A DNA stretch of 64,000 nt from CAJQGY01 sp964523375 (GCA_964523375.1 CAZFYG010000004.1:27480-91479), one strand, 5' to 3'; positions 24,123 to 33,642 are shown, numbered from the stretch's first letter. Notes: generated from the sequence alone by a model not told the origin. Program-made: numbers and translations.

Positions 24123-25208
24123 ATGTTTCAAGATAATCTAGCTCTTTACATGACAATAATTGCAGTTGCCATAATTATAATTGCTATTTTTTCTTTTATG
24201 TCTAAAAGAAGGAATAAATTTATTGAATTAAGTTTGACTAACCTTGCTAATAAGGTTTTAAAGGAAAATGCAGAAACCTTAAATAAAAGTAATTTTGAGA
24301 GATTGCAAGAGACACTTGCTCCATTTAAAGAACAAATTAGCCAATTAAATAATCAAATTATCGAACTTAAAACAGAGCAAGCAAAAGCAAAAGAAAATTT
24401 CTCTCTTCAAGTTGAGAAAGTGGTTGAGCAAACAACAAAGATAAGTGTGGATGCTGATAACTTAACTAATGCGTTAAGGTCAGATTCAAAAGCGCAAGGC
24501 CAGTGGGGAGAAATGGTTCTAGAGCGGACCTTAGAAGAGTCAGGCCTTCGAAAAGGAATTGATTATGAACTACAAAAGTCTTTTAAGGGAAAAGATGGCA
24601 AGAACTATATGCCTGATGCTGTCATCTATCTTCCTGATAATAGAAACATAATTATTGATTCAAAGGTCTCGCTTACAGCATACACAAAATATATTGACGC
24701 TACAGATGTAGACGAAGAAGAAAAAGCATTAAAAGAGCACGTAAAGTCTATAAAGGCACATATGAATGGTCTTGTGGAGAAAAGTTATGCAACGCTTGAA
24801 GGCTTAAATGCCCCTGATTATGTTTTAATATTTGTTCCGCTAGAGTCTGCGCTGTCATCAGCCTTAAAAGCTGATTGGGATATCCAAAGATTGGCAATGC
24901 AAAACCAAATGGGCTTTGTTACGCCTATAAATTTAATATCTATTTTGAGAATGGCTGAAAGTCTTTGGAAGCTAGATTCTCAAAACAAAAATGCTCAGGA
25001 TATAGCAAAAAGAGCTGGGCTAATGATTGATAAATTTAACGGTCTTAAGACAGACATTAAGGATTTAAAAAGACATTTAAATCAATCATTTTCTGCTCTA
25101 GAAGGCGCTGAAAATAAATTACTAGAAGGAAATGGCAATCTCTTCGATCAAGCTAAAAAGCTTGAAGAGCTTGGTGCAAAGGCCAAGAAGAAACTATCTG
25201 AAGATTAA
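24123..25208 (+). CDS. rmuC: DNA recombination protein RmuC
   Basis: RmuC is a membrane-tethered protein with a nuclease-like domain that limits recombination at inverted repeats. The 361 residues have an N-terminal helix (9-28), a coiled coil from about 50 to 115, and the RmuC domain with GQWGEMVLERTLEESGL near 125-141, YMPDAVIYLPD and IIDSKVSL near 178 (the PD-(D/E)xK-like core), and FVPLESALS near 235. Divergent from the aminotransferase; its stop is shared with the convergent iron permease in TTAA. Confidence 0.93.
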   Translation: MFQDNLALYMTIIAVAIIIIAIFSFMSKRRNKFIELSLTNLANKVLKENAETLNKSNFERLQETLAPFKEQISQLNNQIIELKTEQAKAKENFSLQVEKVVEQTTKISVDADNLTNALRSDSKAQGQWGEMVLERTLEESGLRKGIDYELQKSFKGKDGKNYMPDAVIYLPDNRNIIIDSKVSLTAYTKYIDATDVDEEEKALKEHVKSIKAHMNGLVEKSYATLEGLNAPDYVLIFVPLESALSSALKADWDIQRLAMQNQMGFVTPINLISILRMAESLWKLDSQNKNAQDIAKRAGLMIDKFNGLKTDIKDLKRHLNQSFSALEGAENKLLEGNGNLFDQAKKLEELGAKAKKKLSED

Positions 25209-26092
25209 TAATAAAAGCCTCTCCACATCCTGATACCCAAGAAAAGCGAAAGCACCCATAGCAGAACTTCTGGTAAGTTTGGGTTGCTGTTGTAACCAAA
25301 AAACCCCTTTAGAAAAACACCAATACCGCCTTTGTCGTGAAGTAAGTGGGTATAACGGTTTTTATTTTCATCGTAGGTATACATAAAAGATAGGTCTTTA
25401 TCAGACAGGCTCTCTTTAGGCTCTAGAATATTCCATGGTCTAAATATTTCTTTTGAATCAAAATCTTCAATAATTTCAGACTTTACGATGTATTCTTCAA
25501 CTTCATGGGTTCCATAGGCAACCATTCCTGAGGCAAGAAAGACTAGTAACAAAGTTGAGTATTTAAAAATACTCCTAATGTCAACTTTCCGACCCTGTCT
25601 AACGATCAAGTAGCCTATAAGAATTGCAAGAAATGCTCCCATGAAAAAACCAAGATATGAGAAAGAGCCAGTTATAGAAAGGCTAGAAATTAAAAAAACT
25701 GCTGTTTCAAAACCCTCTCTAAGAATTGCAAAGAACACTACGAAGAATACTCCCCATGAGGATAATTTAATTGCTTCAAGGGTGCTTGTTTCAAGTTCGT
25801 TTTTATTTGAAACATTTTTTGAAAGCCAAAAAATTACATACCAAATTAAGATTGCTGTAATGTATAAGAATATCCCTTCGAAAAGAGCTTTTGTTGAATC
25901 ATTGCCAAGAGAGTTTTTGGCAAGTATCACAAAATATCCCACCATTATACTTGCGGCTACTGCTGCACCTACACCCAACCATAGCTTTGTAAAGTGTGAT
26001 TTAAGGTTTGATTTTTCAAGCAATAAGTAAACAATACCAACAACTAAAGAGGCCTCTAAAACTTCTCTAAAGACAATGATAAATTCGCTCAT
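25205..26092 (-). CDS. FTR1 family iron permease (EfeU-like)
   Basis: An inner-membrane permease for iron, 295 residues with about seven helices. It has both FTR1 iron motifs: FREVLEASLVVG (REVLE at 9-13) and ILREGFETAVFL (REGFE near 122). A luminal loop with acidic residues follows around 195-255. No EfeO or EfeB homologue is adjacent. A Fur-like dyad lies 33-51 bases before the ATG, pointing to repression by iron. There is no obvious Shine-Dalgarno. Confidence 0.93.
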   Translation of the reverse strand: MSEFIIVFREVLEASLVVGIVYLLLEKSNLKSHFTKLWLGVGAAVAASIMVGYFVILAKNSLGNDSTKALFEGIFLYITAILIWYVIFWLSKNVSNKNELETSTLEAIKLSSWGVFFVVFFAILREGFETAVFLISSLSITGSFSYLGFFMGAFLAILIGYLIVRQGRKVDIRSIFKYSTLLLVFLASGMVAYGTHEVEEYIVKSEIIEDFDSKEIFRPWNILEPKESLSDKDLSFMYTYDENKNRYTHLLHDKGGIGVFLKGFFGYNSNPNLPEVLLWVLSLFLGIRMWRGFYY

Positions 26093-26124
26093 ATTTTATT
26101 AATTAAGTTAGTGTATTTATAAAT

Positions 26125-26143
26125 GTAAATGAATCTCATTTAC
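26125..26143. promoter_or_regulatory. Fur-like operator upstream of the FTR1 permease
   Basis: GTAAATGAATCTCATTTAC is a perfect dyad of two 8-base arms around ATC. It contains the Fur-box core AATGA-N3-TCATT and the right total length of 19. It sits between divergent FTR1 and dadA, closest to FTR1, where it overlaps a plausible promoter (TTGATT on the minus strand). Confidence 0.65.
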
Positions 26144-26232
26144 AAATCAATAAACGATTAAAATATTTATATATGTTAATCAAATTTTGAGTTTGAAAAA
26201 AATTTAGCATGTCTCTATGTCATAATATATTT

Positions 26233-27474
26233 ATGAAAAAGATTGCAGTTATCGGAGCAGGTATAGCGGGAACAACCACCGCATATGCTCTAGTCAAAAG
26301 AGGTTTTAATGTCACAGTGATTGATTCGAGGCGTTACCCTGCGATGGCAACAAGCTATGCAAATGGAGGCCAACTAAGTGCAAGTAATGCCGAAACTTGG
26401 AATACTCCAAAAAATATTATCAGCGGAATTAAATGGATGTTTAAAGCAGATGCACCTCTGCTTTTCAACCCATCGCCAAATATTCAAAAATATAAATGGA
26501 TGATTGGGTTTCTAGCCGAAACCCTACGAGGAACACATAAAGATAACACTCTGCATACTATTGAAATTGCAAAGAGAGCTAGAGAGATTTACTTTCAAAT
26601 TGCAGATGAGGAAGGGATAGAATTTGACCTATTGAAAAAAGGAATATTAAGATTTTATGACTCTAAAAAAGAATTCAATGACGATATTGCAAAAAAGAGC
26701 TGGATAGAACAACCTGGCATGGAGTGGGAGGTTCTTAATTCTAGTGAAGTAGAAAATCTTGAGCCCGCTTTAAAGACTGCAAATAAAAAAAATAAAATTG
26801 TTGGTGGTATTTATACAAAGTCAGATGCAAGTGGAGATATCCATAAATTTTGTATTAATCTTGAGAAAGTATTAATAGAGAAATATGGGATTACCTCTTT
26901 AACTGATACAGACGTAACTCATGTAACTAAACAAAGAGATAAGATAGTTTTAACCAGTCGAAATGCTAATGTAATTAATAACTATGAATTTGATAATGTT
27001 GTGATTTGTGCTGGTGTGAATACTCAGCGGTTTGCAAATATGCTTGGGGATTCAATGAATGTTTATCCTGTAAAAGGCTACAGTGTGACTATTGATCTTA
27101 AGGATGAGAGCTCTAAGCTTGGCGCTCCCATGGTTTCCTTAATTGACCAACCTGTAAAGATTGTTGCTAGTCGCCTTGGTAACAAATTCAGAGTTGCTGG
27201 TACTGCAGAACTTGCAGGCATTAATACAGATATTAGACAAGATAGAATTAGGCCTTTATTGAAATGGGTAAAAGAGTTTTTTCCTGAAGTTAGTACAGAA
27301 ACATATACCCCTTGGGCTGGTCTGAGACCAATGACACCAAATATGATGCCTCTGACTCATGAAAGTAAAATGTCGGGTGTATTTTACCATGCTGGTCATG
27401 GACACCTCGGGTGGACGCTAAGTGCAGCAACTGCTGAAATGGTTGCAGATAAAATAGAAAAAAAGATTAAGTAA
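26233..27474 (+). CDS. dadA: D-amino acid dehydrogenase small subunit, DadA-type
   Basis: A flavoprotein that oxidises D-amino acids at the inner membrane and passes electrons to quinones. The start at 26233 puts the FAD dinucleotide motif VIGAGIAGTTTAY at residues 5-17, as usual; an ATG eight codons upstream (26209) is less likely. Further features are ATSYANGGQLSASNAETWN near 39-57 and the C-terminal WAGLRPMTPN and GHGHLGWTLSAATAE. The 413 residues fit DadA (about 430). It overlaps the convergent HAD gene by 8 bases. Confidence 0.9.
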   Translation: MKKIAVIGAGIAGTTTAYALVKRGFNVTVIDSRRYPAMATSYANGGQLSASNAETWNTPKNIISGIKWMFKADAPLLFNPSPNIQKYKWMIGFLAETLRGTHKDNTLHTIEIAKRAREIYFQIADEEGIEFDLLKKGILRFYDSKKEFNDDIAKKSWIEQPGMEWEVLNSSEVENLEPALKTANKKNKIVGGIYTKSDASGDIHKFCINLEKVLIEKYGITSLTDTDVTHVTKQRDKIVLTSRNANVINNYEFDNVVICAGVNTQRFANMLGDSMNVYPVKGYSVTIDLKDESSKLGAPMVSLIDQPVKIVASRLGNKFRVAGTAELAGINTDIRQDRIRPLLKWVKEFFPEVSTETYTPWAGLRPMTPNMMPLTHESKMSGVFYHAGHGHLGWTLSAATAEMVADKIEKKIK

Positions 27475-28123
27475 GATCTATTATCTCCCAGCCTCGTAAA
27501 ATAGACTCCTTTCTTAAACTATCATCTGGGTTTACTGCAATAGGTTTTTCGACTGATTCAAGTAATGGAAGATCATTGATTGAATCTGAATAAAAAGTTG
27601 TTTCACGAAAATCTAGCTTCCCATTATCTTGCATCCAAGATACAACCTTTTTTAATTTACCATCTCCTATAGCCGGATCCCCAAGTATTTTTCCTGTAAT
27701 ACTGCCATTTTTAATTTCTGGATCTGTTCCAATAATATTTTTAAAATCTAACCTAGCACCAATTCTATTTACAAGAATTGTATTAGTTGCTGAGGCAAGA
27801 AGTAGAGTATCCCCAGCTTCATAGTGCTCATGAAGAACTCTAAGTATATAAACATTAACCATAGGCTCTATAATTTCTTTCATGAATATATCCAAAAGCT
27901 TTTCCGCCTTTTCTTTACCCAAAATAATAAATGTACTCAAGGCAAATTCACAGTACTCATGAATATCAAGTTTTCCATTAACATACTGATCATAGAAATA
28001 ATCATTTTTATTTCTATAAAAATCCCTGTCAACATGGTTATTATTTATTAAGAATTCTATCCATGAGTAATCCGAATCTCCTTTAAGGATGGTATTATCA
28101 AGATCAAATATTGTTAATTTCAT
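27467..28123 (-). CDS. HAD-IB family hydrolase (SerB-like phosphatase)
   Basis: The 218-residue protein has HAD motif I FDLDNTILKGDSD (5-17), motif II LLASATN near 115-121, motif III lysine near 155 and motif IV FYSDSINDLPLL near 175-186. These are HAD-IB traits as in phosphoserine phosphatase and the histidinol-phosphatase-like group; substrate unknown. In pseudomonads a homologous gene lies beside rppH, and here rppH is the divergent neighbour 11 bases away. Confidence 0.88.
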   Translation of the reverse strand: MKLTIFDLDNTILKGDSDYSWIEFLINNNHVDRDFYRNKNDYFYDQYVNGKLDIHEYCEFALSTFIILGKEKAEKLLDIFMKEIIEPMVNVYILRVLHEHYEAGDTLLLASATNTILVNRIGARLDFKNIIGTDPEIKNGSITGKILGDPAIGDGKLKKVVSWMQDNGKLDFRETTFYSDSINDLPLLESVEKPIAVNPDDSLRKESILRGWEIIDLT

Positions 28124-28134
28124 ATAAAAATTAA

Positions 28135-28626
28135 ATGAGTGAAGAAAGTAATTATAGATTAAATGTAGGCCTAATTATTGTAAATAATTATGGCAAAGTT
28201 CTAATCTGTAAAAGAAAAAATTCTAATCAATGGCAATTTCCACAAGGTGGAATAGATAAAGGCGAATCGCCAATAGAGGCTGCAAAAAGAGAAATTTTTG
28301 AAGAGGTTGGAATCAAGTCATCTCAAATCAGAGTTTTAGGGAAAATCAAAGATTGGGTTAAGTACGAAATACCGAAAAAGCTTGCAAAGAAAAACTTTAA
28401 AAAGAAAGGCATAGTAGGACAAAAACAAAAATGGTTCATATTCAAAATAAAATCTAAAGCCTGTATTAGCTTTATAAATGACCCTGATAATGAGTTTGAT
28501 GACTTTGCATGGGTTTCATATTGGCACCCTATCGCATTAATTGTATCTTTTAAGAAAGACGTTTATAGAAGTGTTTTAGCTGAGCTATTACCAATTTATT
28601 TTAATGAGTTTTTGGATGTTAGTTGA
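28135..28626 (+). CDS. rppH: RNA pyrophosphohydrolase
   Basis: RppH removes pyrophosphate from the 5' end of mRNA and starts decay. The 163 residues carry the family start YRLNVGLIIVNNYGKVL and a complete Nudix box: GGIDKGESPIEAAKRE then IFEEVGI near 39-61. QWQFPQGG precedes it as in E. coli RppH. The conserved DDFAWVSYWHP near 122-132 fits. It begins the run rppH-TauE-lgt-thyA-folA. Confidence 0.95.
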   Translation: MSEESNYRLNVGLIIVNNYGKVLICKRKNSNQWQFPQGGIDKGESPIEAAKREIFEEVGIKSSQIRVLGKIKDWVKYEIPKKLAKKNFKKKGIVGQKQKWFIFKIKSKACISFINDPDNEFDDFAWVSYWHPIALIVSFKKDVYRSVLAELLPIYFNEFLDVS

Positions 28627-29413
28627 GCTTCTAGCATACCTTCTGGTAGGCTCATTTGCAGGTATTCTTGCTGGAATGTTCGGAGTTGGAGGCGGAATTA
28701 TTATTGTTCCGGTCTTGGTATTTGTTTTTTCTATTTTAGGATTTGAGGATTCATATTTAGTGCATATCGCTATTGGGACATCTTTAGCTACAATTTTTTT
28801 TACTGGTATCTCTTCTGCAAGGTCTCATTATCTAAAGGGCTCTGTTGATGCAAAAGCATTACTACCTGTTGCTATTGGAATTTCATTTGGAGCTATTCTT
28901 GGAGCATTGATTGCAAGCTCACTAAATGGGGACATGTTAAGAAAAATAATAGGTATTTTTGCTTTTCTTATTGCCACTCAAATGATATTTAATCAAAACA
29001 AAAATGTAAAAAAAAGCACTAACAAAATGGTCTCAATCATTGCTGGTATCGGAATTGGCTCAGCCTCTTCTGTGCTTGGCATAGGAGGAGGAAGCTTTAC
29101 TGTCCCCTTTTTTAAATATAATGGCATTGACATGAAAACATCGATTGGGACAGCCGCAGCATGTGGAATTCCAATCGCTTTCTTTGGTTCATTATCCTTC
29201 ATTGCAATTGGCTTAAATGAAGAAAACTTGCCATCTTTAGCTCTAGGCTTTATTTATATCCCTGCAATGACTTTGATCTCATTGGCTAGTGTTTTTACAG
29301 CATCAATTGGGGCTAGTATGGCACATGCGATATCGGATAAAATATTAACAATACTCTTCTCAACACTTATGATCTTGATATCAACTTACATGTTCTTTGG
29401 TGCCGCTTCATGA
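28604..29413 (+). CDS. TauE/SafE family sulfite/anion exporter-like membrane protein
   Basis: The 269-residue protein has about eight membrane helices and two copies of the family glycine motif: GMFGVGGGIIIVPVL near 24-38 and SVLGIGGGSFTVPFF near 157-171. Family members move sulfite, sulfoacetate or related organic anions; no substrate is evident. It overlaps rppH by 23 bases from this ATG; an ATG four codons later (28616) is about as plausible. In pseudomonads a homologue lies in the same place before lgt. Confidence 0.88.
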   Translation: MSFWMLVELLAYLLVGSFAGILAGMFGVGGGIIIVPVLVFVFSILGFEDSYLVHIAIGTSLATIFFTGISSARSHYLKGSVDAKALLPVAIGISFGAILGALIASSLNGDMLRKIIGIFAFLIATQMIFNQNKNVKKSTNKMVSIIAGIGIGSASSVLGIGGGSFTVPFFKYNGIDMKTSIGTAAACGIPIAFFGSLSFIAIGLNEENLPSLALGFIYIPAMTLISLASVFTASIGASMAHAISDKILTILFSTLMILISTYMFFGAAS

Positions 29414-30204
29414 TTGTTGAGTTATCTGATTTTTTCAATAACCCAAGTATTGTTGAAATAGGCCCAATTAAAGTTCAATACTATGCTGTGACATGGTTAA
29501 TGTCAGCGATCTTTATTTACTTGTATTTAAGAAATCATGAGATTATTAAAAATTTTGGCTTTTCGTTCGACAAAACAAGTGATCTTGTTTTTACATATGG
29601 CCTATTCTTTGGTGCATTTGCTGGAGGAAGAGTAGGATATATGCTTTTTTATGGCACTGATCAGCTGTTAGCAAATCCACTCTCTTTATTTTATGTTTGG
29701 CAGGGAGGGCTTAGCTTTCATGGTGGCTTATTGGGAGTAGCGCTAAGTTTTTATATTTTTTCAATCAAGAACAATATAAGTTTTTTAAAACTGTGTGATG
29801 CTTTAACTCTATCAATGCCAATTGGGCTGGGGCTAGTGAGAATCGGGAATTTTCTTAACGGAGAGCTTTATGGAAGAGCAACAGATGGAAGCTGGGGTTT
29901 CATTTTCCCCACTGACTATCTTGGCATTCCAAGGCATCCCTCTCAATTATATGAAAGTTTGGGTGAAGGAATAATTCTGTTTATTCTACTAAATCTCATT
30001 TATAAGAAAACAACAAGAAAAGGCATTGTATGTTCATCTTTTCTTATACTTTATGGAACAATAAGATTTATAATTGAAAATTATAGACAACCAGATTCAC
30101 ATATTGGATTTCTTGCTTTTGATATGAGCATGGGGCAAATACTTTGCATACCAATGATTTTTACTGGGCTATTAATACTTAATCACTCAAGGAAGAATGC
30201 ATGA
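29410..30204 (+). CDS. lgt: Prolipoprotein diacylglyceryl transferase
   Basis: Lgt adds diacylglycerol to the lipobox cysteine of prolipoproteins in the inner membrane. The 264 residues have seven helices and family motifs: GGRVGYMLFY near 73-82, WQGGLSFHGGLLG near 97-109, the signature RIGNFLNGELYGRATDGSWG (139-158) and PRHPSQLYE near 168-176. Overlaps of four bases with TauE upstream and thyA downstream indicate one operon. Several lipoproteins in this window (peptidase, TRAP binding protein, acid phosphatase) are presumed clients. Confidence 0.96.
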   Translation: MIVELSDFFNNPSIVEIGPIKVQYYAVTWLMSAIFIYLYLRNHEIIKNFGFSFDKTSDLVFTYGLFFGAFAGGRVGYMLFYGTDQLLANPLSLFYVWQGGLSFHGGLLGVALSFYIFSIKNNISFLKLCDALTLSMPIGLGLVRIGNFLNGELYGRATDGSWGFIFPTDYLGIPRHPSQLYESLGEGIILFILLNLIYKKTTRKGIVCSSFLILYGTIRFIIENYRQPDSHIGFLAFDMSMGQILCIPMIFTGLLILNHSRKNA

Positions 30205-31064
30205 AAGCATATTTAGATCTTTTAGAGCTCATTTTAGAAAATGGTGAAACTAAAGATGACAGAACAAATACAGGAACAATTTCCTCATTTGGCCATCAGC
30301 TTGCTTTTGATTTAAAAGATGGTTTTCCTGCAGTAACAACTAAATCTCTTGCCTGGAAGGGGGTAGTCTCAGAGTTATTGTGGTTTTTAGAAGGCTCAAG
30401 TGATGAAAGAAGGCTTGCTGAAATAAGATATGGCAAGCCAAGAAATGAATTAAAAGATTTATCAAAATACTCAACTATATGGACTGATAACGCAGATAAT
30501 CAAGGCAAGGCCTTGGGCTATATAAATACTGAAACTATCAAAGAGCTTGGGCCTGTCTATGGATCACAATGGAGGGATTGGTCTGGCATAGATCAAGTAA
30601 AAAAACTAATTATCGATCTTCAAGACAACCCAGACAGTAGAAGACATATTTTATCTGCATGGAATGTAAGTGAGATTGACAAGATGGCCCTGCCGCCATG
30701 CCATGTTATGTCTCAGTATTATGTTAATAATGGAGTAATAAGCTGTCATATGTATCAAAGAAGCGCTGATATGTTTCTTGGGGTCCCTTTCAATATAGCT
30801 AGTTATGCACTGTTACTTTCGATCTTAGCAAATATATTAAACCTAAAACCAGGCAGGTTTATTCACTCTTTTGGTGACGCTCATATATATAATAATTCTA
30901 TAGATCAAGTTAAAGAACAATTACAAAGAGATCCAAAACCATTACCAAAATTAAGAATGCCTGCTCTGAACTCGCTTGATGATATAAAGAAATATTCTAT
31001 TGAAGATTTTGTTCTTGATGGCTATGAACATCACCCACCAATAAAAGCAAAAATGGCCATTTAA
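30201..31064 (+). CDS. thyA: Thymidylate synthase
   Basis: ThyA methylates dUMP to dTMP using methylene-tetrahydrofolate. The 287 residues include DRTNTGTISSFGHQLAFDL near 20-38 (phosphate-binding Arg), LWFLEGSSDERRL near 65-77, WRDWSG near 122-127, the catalytic Cys in LPPCHVMSQYYV near 168-179, RSADMFLGVPFNIASYALL near 187-205 and FGDAHIYNN near 224. It is 23 residues longer than E. coli ThyA because of an insertion around 85-110. It overlaps lgt and lies one base before folA, which recycles its dihydrofolate product. Confidence 0.97.
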   Translation: MKAYLDLLELILENGETKDDRTNTGTISSFGHQLAFDLKDGFPAVTTKSLAWKGVVSELLWFLEGSSDERRLAEIRYGKPRNELKDLSKYSTIWTDNADNQGKALGYINTETIKELGPVYGSQWRDWSGIDQVKKLIIDLQDNPDSRRHILSAWNVSEIDKMALPPCHVMSQYYVNNGVISCHMYQRSADMFLGVPFNIASYALLLSILANILNLKPGRFIHSFGDAHIYNNSIDQVKEQLQRDPKPLPKLRMPALNSLDDIKKYSIEDFVLDGYEHHPPIKAKMAI

Positions 31065-31065
31065 T

Positions 31066-31551
31066 ATGATAATAAGTCACCTAGTTGCAGTTTCAAATAA
31101 TAATGTTATTGGAAAGGATAATGATCTTCCTTGGAAACTAAAAAAAGATTTGCTGCACTTTAAAAACTATACAGTTGGAAAAACCATATTAATGGGAAGA
31201 AAAACCTTTGAATCAATTGGAAGGCCCTTACCTAACCGTAATAATTTTATAGTATCTACAACATTGCAGGATGTTAATGGTGCTGAGGTGTTTAAGAGCC
31301 TTAACTCTGCTATTAAAAATGTTCCATCCGGAGAAGAAGTGGTGATTATAGGTGGTGGGTATCTTTTCAGAGAATCAATAGACTTTTTTAATAAATTAGT
31401 TCTCACTCAAGTTGATTGTGAGATAGATGGTGATATTTTTTATCCTGAAATTAATTTAAATCAATGGACACTGGAAGAATCTGAAGACTTTAAGAAAGAT
31501 GAAGATAATGAATTTAACTTTTCAGTTAAAACATTTACTAAGAATTCTTAA
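31066..31551 (+). CDS. folA: Dihydrofolate reductase
   Basis: FolA reduces dihydrofolate with NADPH. The 161-residue protein has ISHLVAVSNNNVIGKDNDLPWKL (split near residues 2-24, with the catalytic acid Asp and Trp), LMGRKTFESIGRPLPNRNN near 42-60 and the NADPH loop VVIIGGGYLFRE near 92-103. It forms the pair with thyA. Its last 14 bases overlap the end of the convergent TPR gene. Confidence 0.96.
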   Translation: MIISHLVAVSNNNVIGKDNDLPWKLKKDLLHFKNYTVGKTILMGRKTFESIGRPLPNRNNFIVSTTLQDVNGAEVFKSLNSAIKNVPSGEEVVIIGGGYLFRESIDFFNKLVLTQVDCEIDGDIFYPEINLNQWTLEESEDFKKDEDNEFNFSVKTFTKNS

Positions 31552-32944
31552 TAAACTCTCTTCTTAATTCAAGGTTTTTAACCCTTTCTGCTTCCCTATC
31601 AGTGTATCTGATCCAGTTGTTGGCTGTTGCTATTACTTGTTTATCTTTGTCTCTAGAGGCTTTTCCAAATTGTTTTTTTGCTTCATTAAACATTTGGAGT
31701 TCAAAATAGGCTTGCCCTAAAGTTAAATAGACTTGAGATACTTTTGATACTTTTCCTTTTTCTAATCCCTTTTTAATAGAATCGATGGCTAGCTCTAATT
31801 TATCTTCTGCAAGATATAAATTTCCAAGCAAAACATAGTTTTTTCCGTCTTTAGACATCTTGGCAGCTTTCTCTAAGATAGGAATAGCTGTATCTATTTC
31901 TTGAGACATTCTCCAAGCGTCTGCTAAAAGTCTTAGATTTTTTGCATTATCTTTAACTACGACAACTAAAGTTTCTTCTTTTGTCTCTTCATTGATCTTA
32001 AGAACTTTTTTTACTCTTCCTGCTTCAAGAACTTTTGCAGCCTGGTAAGGATTTTGGTTTAAAAGAAGTAGCTGGGCCAATGTGACATACTCAGTTTCTT
32101 TGTCTAGCAAATCTTTTAAATATGCTGAATTTAAGGTAACCATGAAATCTTTTTCTCTATCAAGCTGTCCGTATGATTGGCCAAGACGAACAAAATATGC
32201 TTTCTTAGGGTATAAGTTGACCAATATTTCATATATGGCAACTTGCTTTAAAATTGCCTTCTTTGGGCCTATTTTATTTTTTAGCTCTTCAACAGAAGCA
32301 ATAACTGTCATGTACCAGTTTTCTTTAGGCTTGTAGCCCTCTTCTTCGGCAAGTGTGATTGCCTTTTCCATGTTGAGTAAAGCCTTATCGTAATCATCAA
32401 GCTGATAATACGCTCCAGCTAATATTGACCATGACTGAGCTGTGATCTTCTCTACCTGTGACATCCATTCCAAAATAAGATCAACTGCTTTTTGATGCTG
32501 TCCTTCGCTCATGTATAACTGAGCTAAATATAACAACCCCGCATTCCTTAAACCCAATGTCACTTCTGGTTCACTTATAAGCTTGTTATAAGAATTGATA
32601 GCTAGTTGAACTTCTTCATCAACAATATAAAGATAGCCCCACGAGTTCCACACCACAGATCTATCATAGCTTTTTAAATTTTCAGCATTATCTCTTAACT
32701 CACCAAGCAATTCTTTAGCTGTATCATAGTCTGGGTCTTCTTTGCCTGTTTCTTCGTTTATTCTTTCTAGGGCCTCATATACTTTTGCCATTTTTTTAGC
32801 AGTAGATGATTGCAGTGCCCTAGCTTTTTTATACTTAATTTTTTGTTCAGACTTAGCATTAGCTGACTGAGCTAACATTTCAAAAGATACTACTGTTAAA
32901 CAGAGTGATAAAAATAAAGTTTGGAAGAATTTAGTTCTAATCAT
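31538..32944 (-). CDS. Exported TPR protein of the TonB operon
   Basis: The 468-residue protein has a signal peptide (about residues 1-25, ending MLAQSANA) and many tetratricopeptide repeats, clearly seen in WSILAGAYYQLDDYDKAL, YVLLGNLYLAEDKLELAI and VYLTLGQAYFELQMFNEA. It is the last gene of the operon and its ATG overlaps the tonB stop (TAATG). Similar TPR proteins end TonB2-type operons in Vibrio (TtpB-like position) and other marine gammaproteobacteria; a periplasmic scaffold role is inferred. Confidence 0.88.
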   Translation of the reverse strand: MIRTKFFQTLFLSLCLTVVSFEMLAQSANAKSEQKIKYKKARALQSSTAKKMAKVYEALERINEETGKEDPDYDTAKELLGELRDNAENLKSYDRSVVWNSWGYLYIVDEEVQLAINSYNKLISEPEVTLGLRNAGLLYLAQLYMSEGQHQKAVDLILEWMSQVEKITAQSWSILAGAYYQLDDYDKALLNMEKAITLAEEEGYKPKENWYMTVIASVEELKNKIGPKKAILKQVAIYEILVNLYPKKAYFVRLGQSYGQLDREKDFMVTLNSAYLKDLLDKETEYVTLAQLLLLNQNPYQAAKVLEAGRVKKVLKINEETKEETLVVVVKDNAKNLRLLADAWRMSQEIDTAIPILEKAAKMSKDGKNYVLLGNLYLAEDKLELAIDSIKKGLEKGKVSKVSQVYLTLGQAYFELQMFNEAKKQFGKASRDKDKQVIATANNWIRYTDREAERVKNLELRREFIKNS

Positions 32945-33642
32945 TAATCATCCTCAGCTAAAATAAATGTAAATCTATGTAGAACATCCTCAACAGACGT
33001 TGCCTTGCCATCTACAACCTTTGGTTTATATTTTAGTTTAAGGGCTGCTCGTGCGGAAGCGCTATTAAAAATGGTGCATGGTCTAAACTCTGTTTCTGGA
33101 TTTTGTGGATCTCCACACATCCCTTCAACTGGAACCACATCCTCCACCGTTCCACTGTCGGTAATTGTAAACCTAACAAGTGCGTAACCCTGAGTTCCCC
33201 TTTCTTGCGCTCTTCTAGGGTAAATAGGAGTCACTTTGAAAAGAGGTATGTACTCTCCATCTCTAAAAAAAGACCCGCCTGTCATTTTTTGTGCCTTAGG
33301 CTTACTAATTGTTACATCTAAACCAGCTAAAGGTTGGAGATCTACATCAGGCTGGGCAATATCTTCTGGCTGCTCATCAGGCTTCTCTGGTTTATCAACC
33401 TCTGTCATGAAAGTTTCTATCTGCCTCTCTGGCATAACAATGTCGGCAAGTTTGACTGATTTATCCTCTTTTATTCCGCTATCGCCAAGAGAAATAAGTA
33501 AGACCATTATTGAGAAAAGAACTGTGGTTATAAGGACTGAAAATCCTATCCCAGCTACCCATTTATTTGCATTAAATGCTGATATGTATATAGCATGGAG
33601 CGCTTTCAGAGGGACTGAAAAAATCTTAAGAACTGACTGCAT
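32944..33642 (-). CDS. tonB: TonB family energy transducer
   Basis: TonB carries proton-motive energy from ExbB/ExbD to outer-membrane receptors. The 232 residues have one membrane helix (about 31-53), a short acidic proline-containing linker (EVDKPEKPDEQPEDIAQP near 80-97) and the C-terminal TonB domain with PIYPRRAQERGTQGYALV near 138-155. It lies directly after exbD, the TonB2-type arrangement. No receptor gene is nearby. Confidence 0.93.
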   Translation of the reverse strand: MQSVLKIFSVPLKALHAIYISAFNANKWVAGIGFSVLITTVLFSIMVLLISLGDSGIKEDKSVKLADIVMPERQIETFMTEVDKPEKPDEQPEDIAQPDVDLQPLAGLDVTISKPKAQKMTGGSFFRDGEYIPLFKVTPIYPRRAQERGTQGYALVRFTITDSGTVEDVVPVEGMCGDPQNPETEFRPCTIFNSASARAALKLKYKPKVVDGKATSVEDVLHRFTFILAEDD

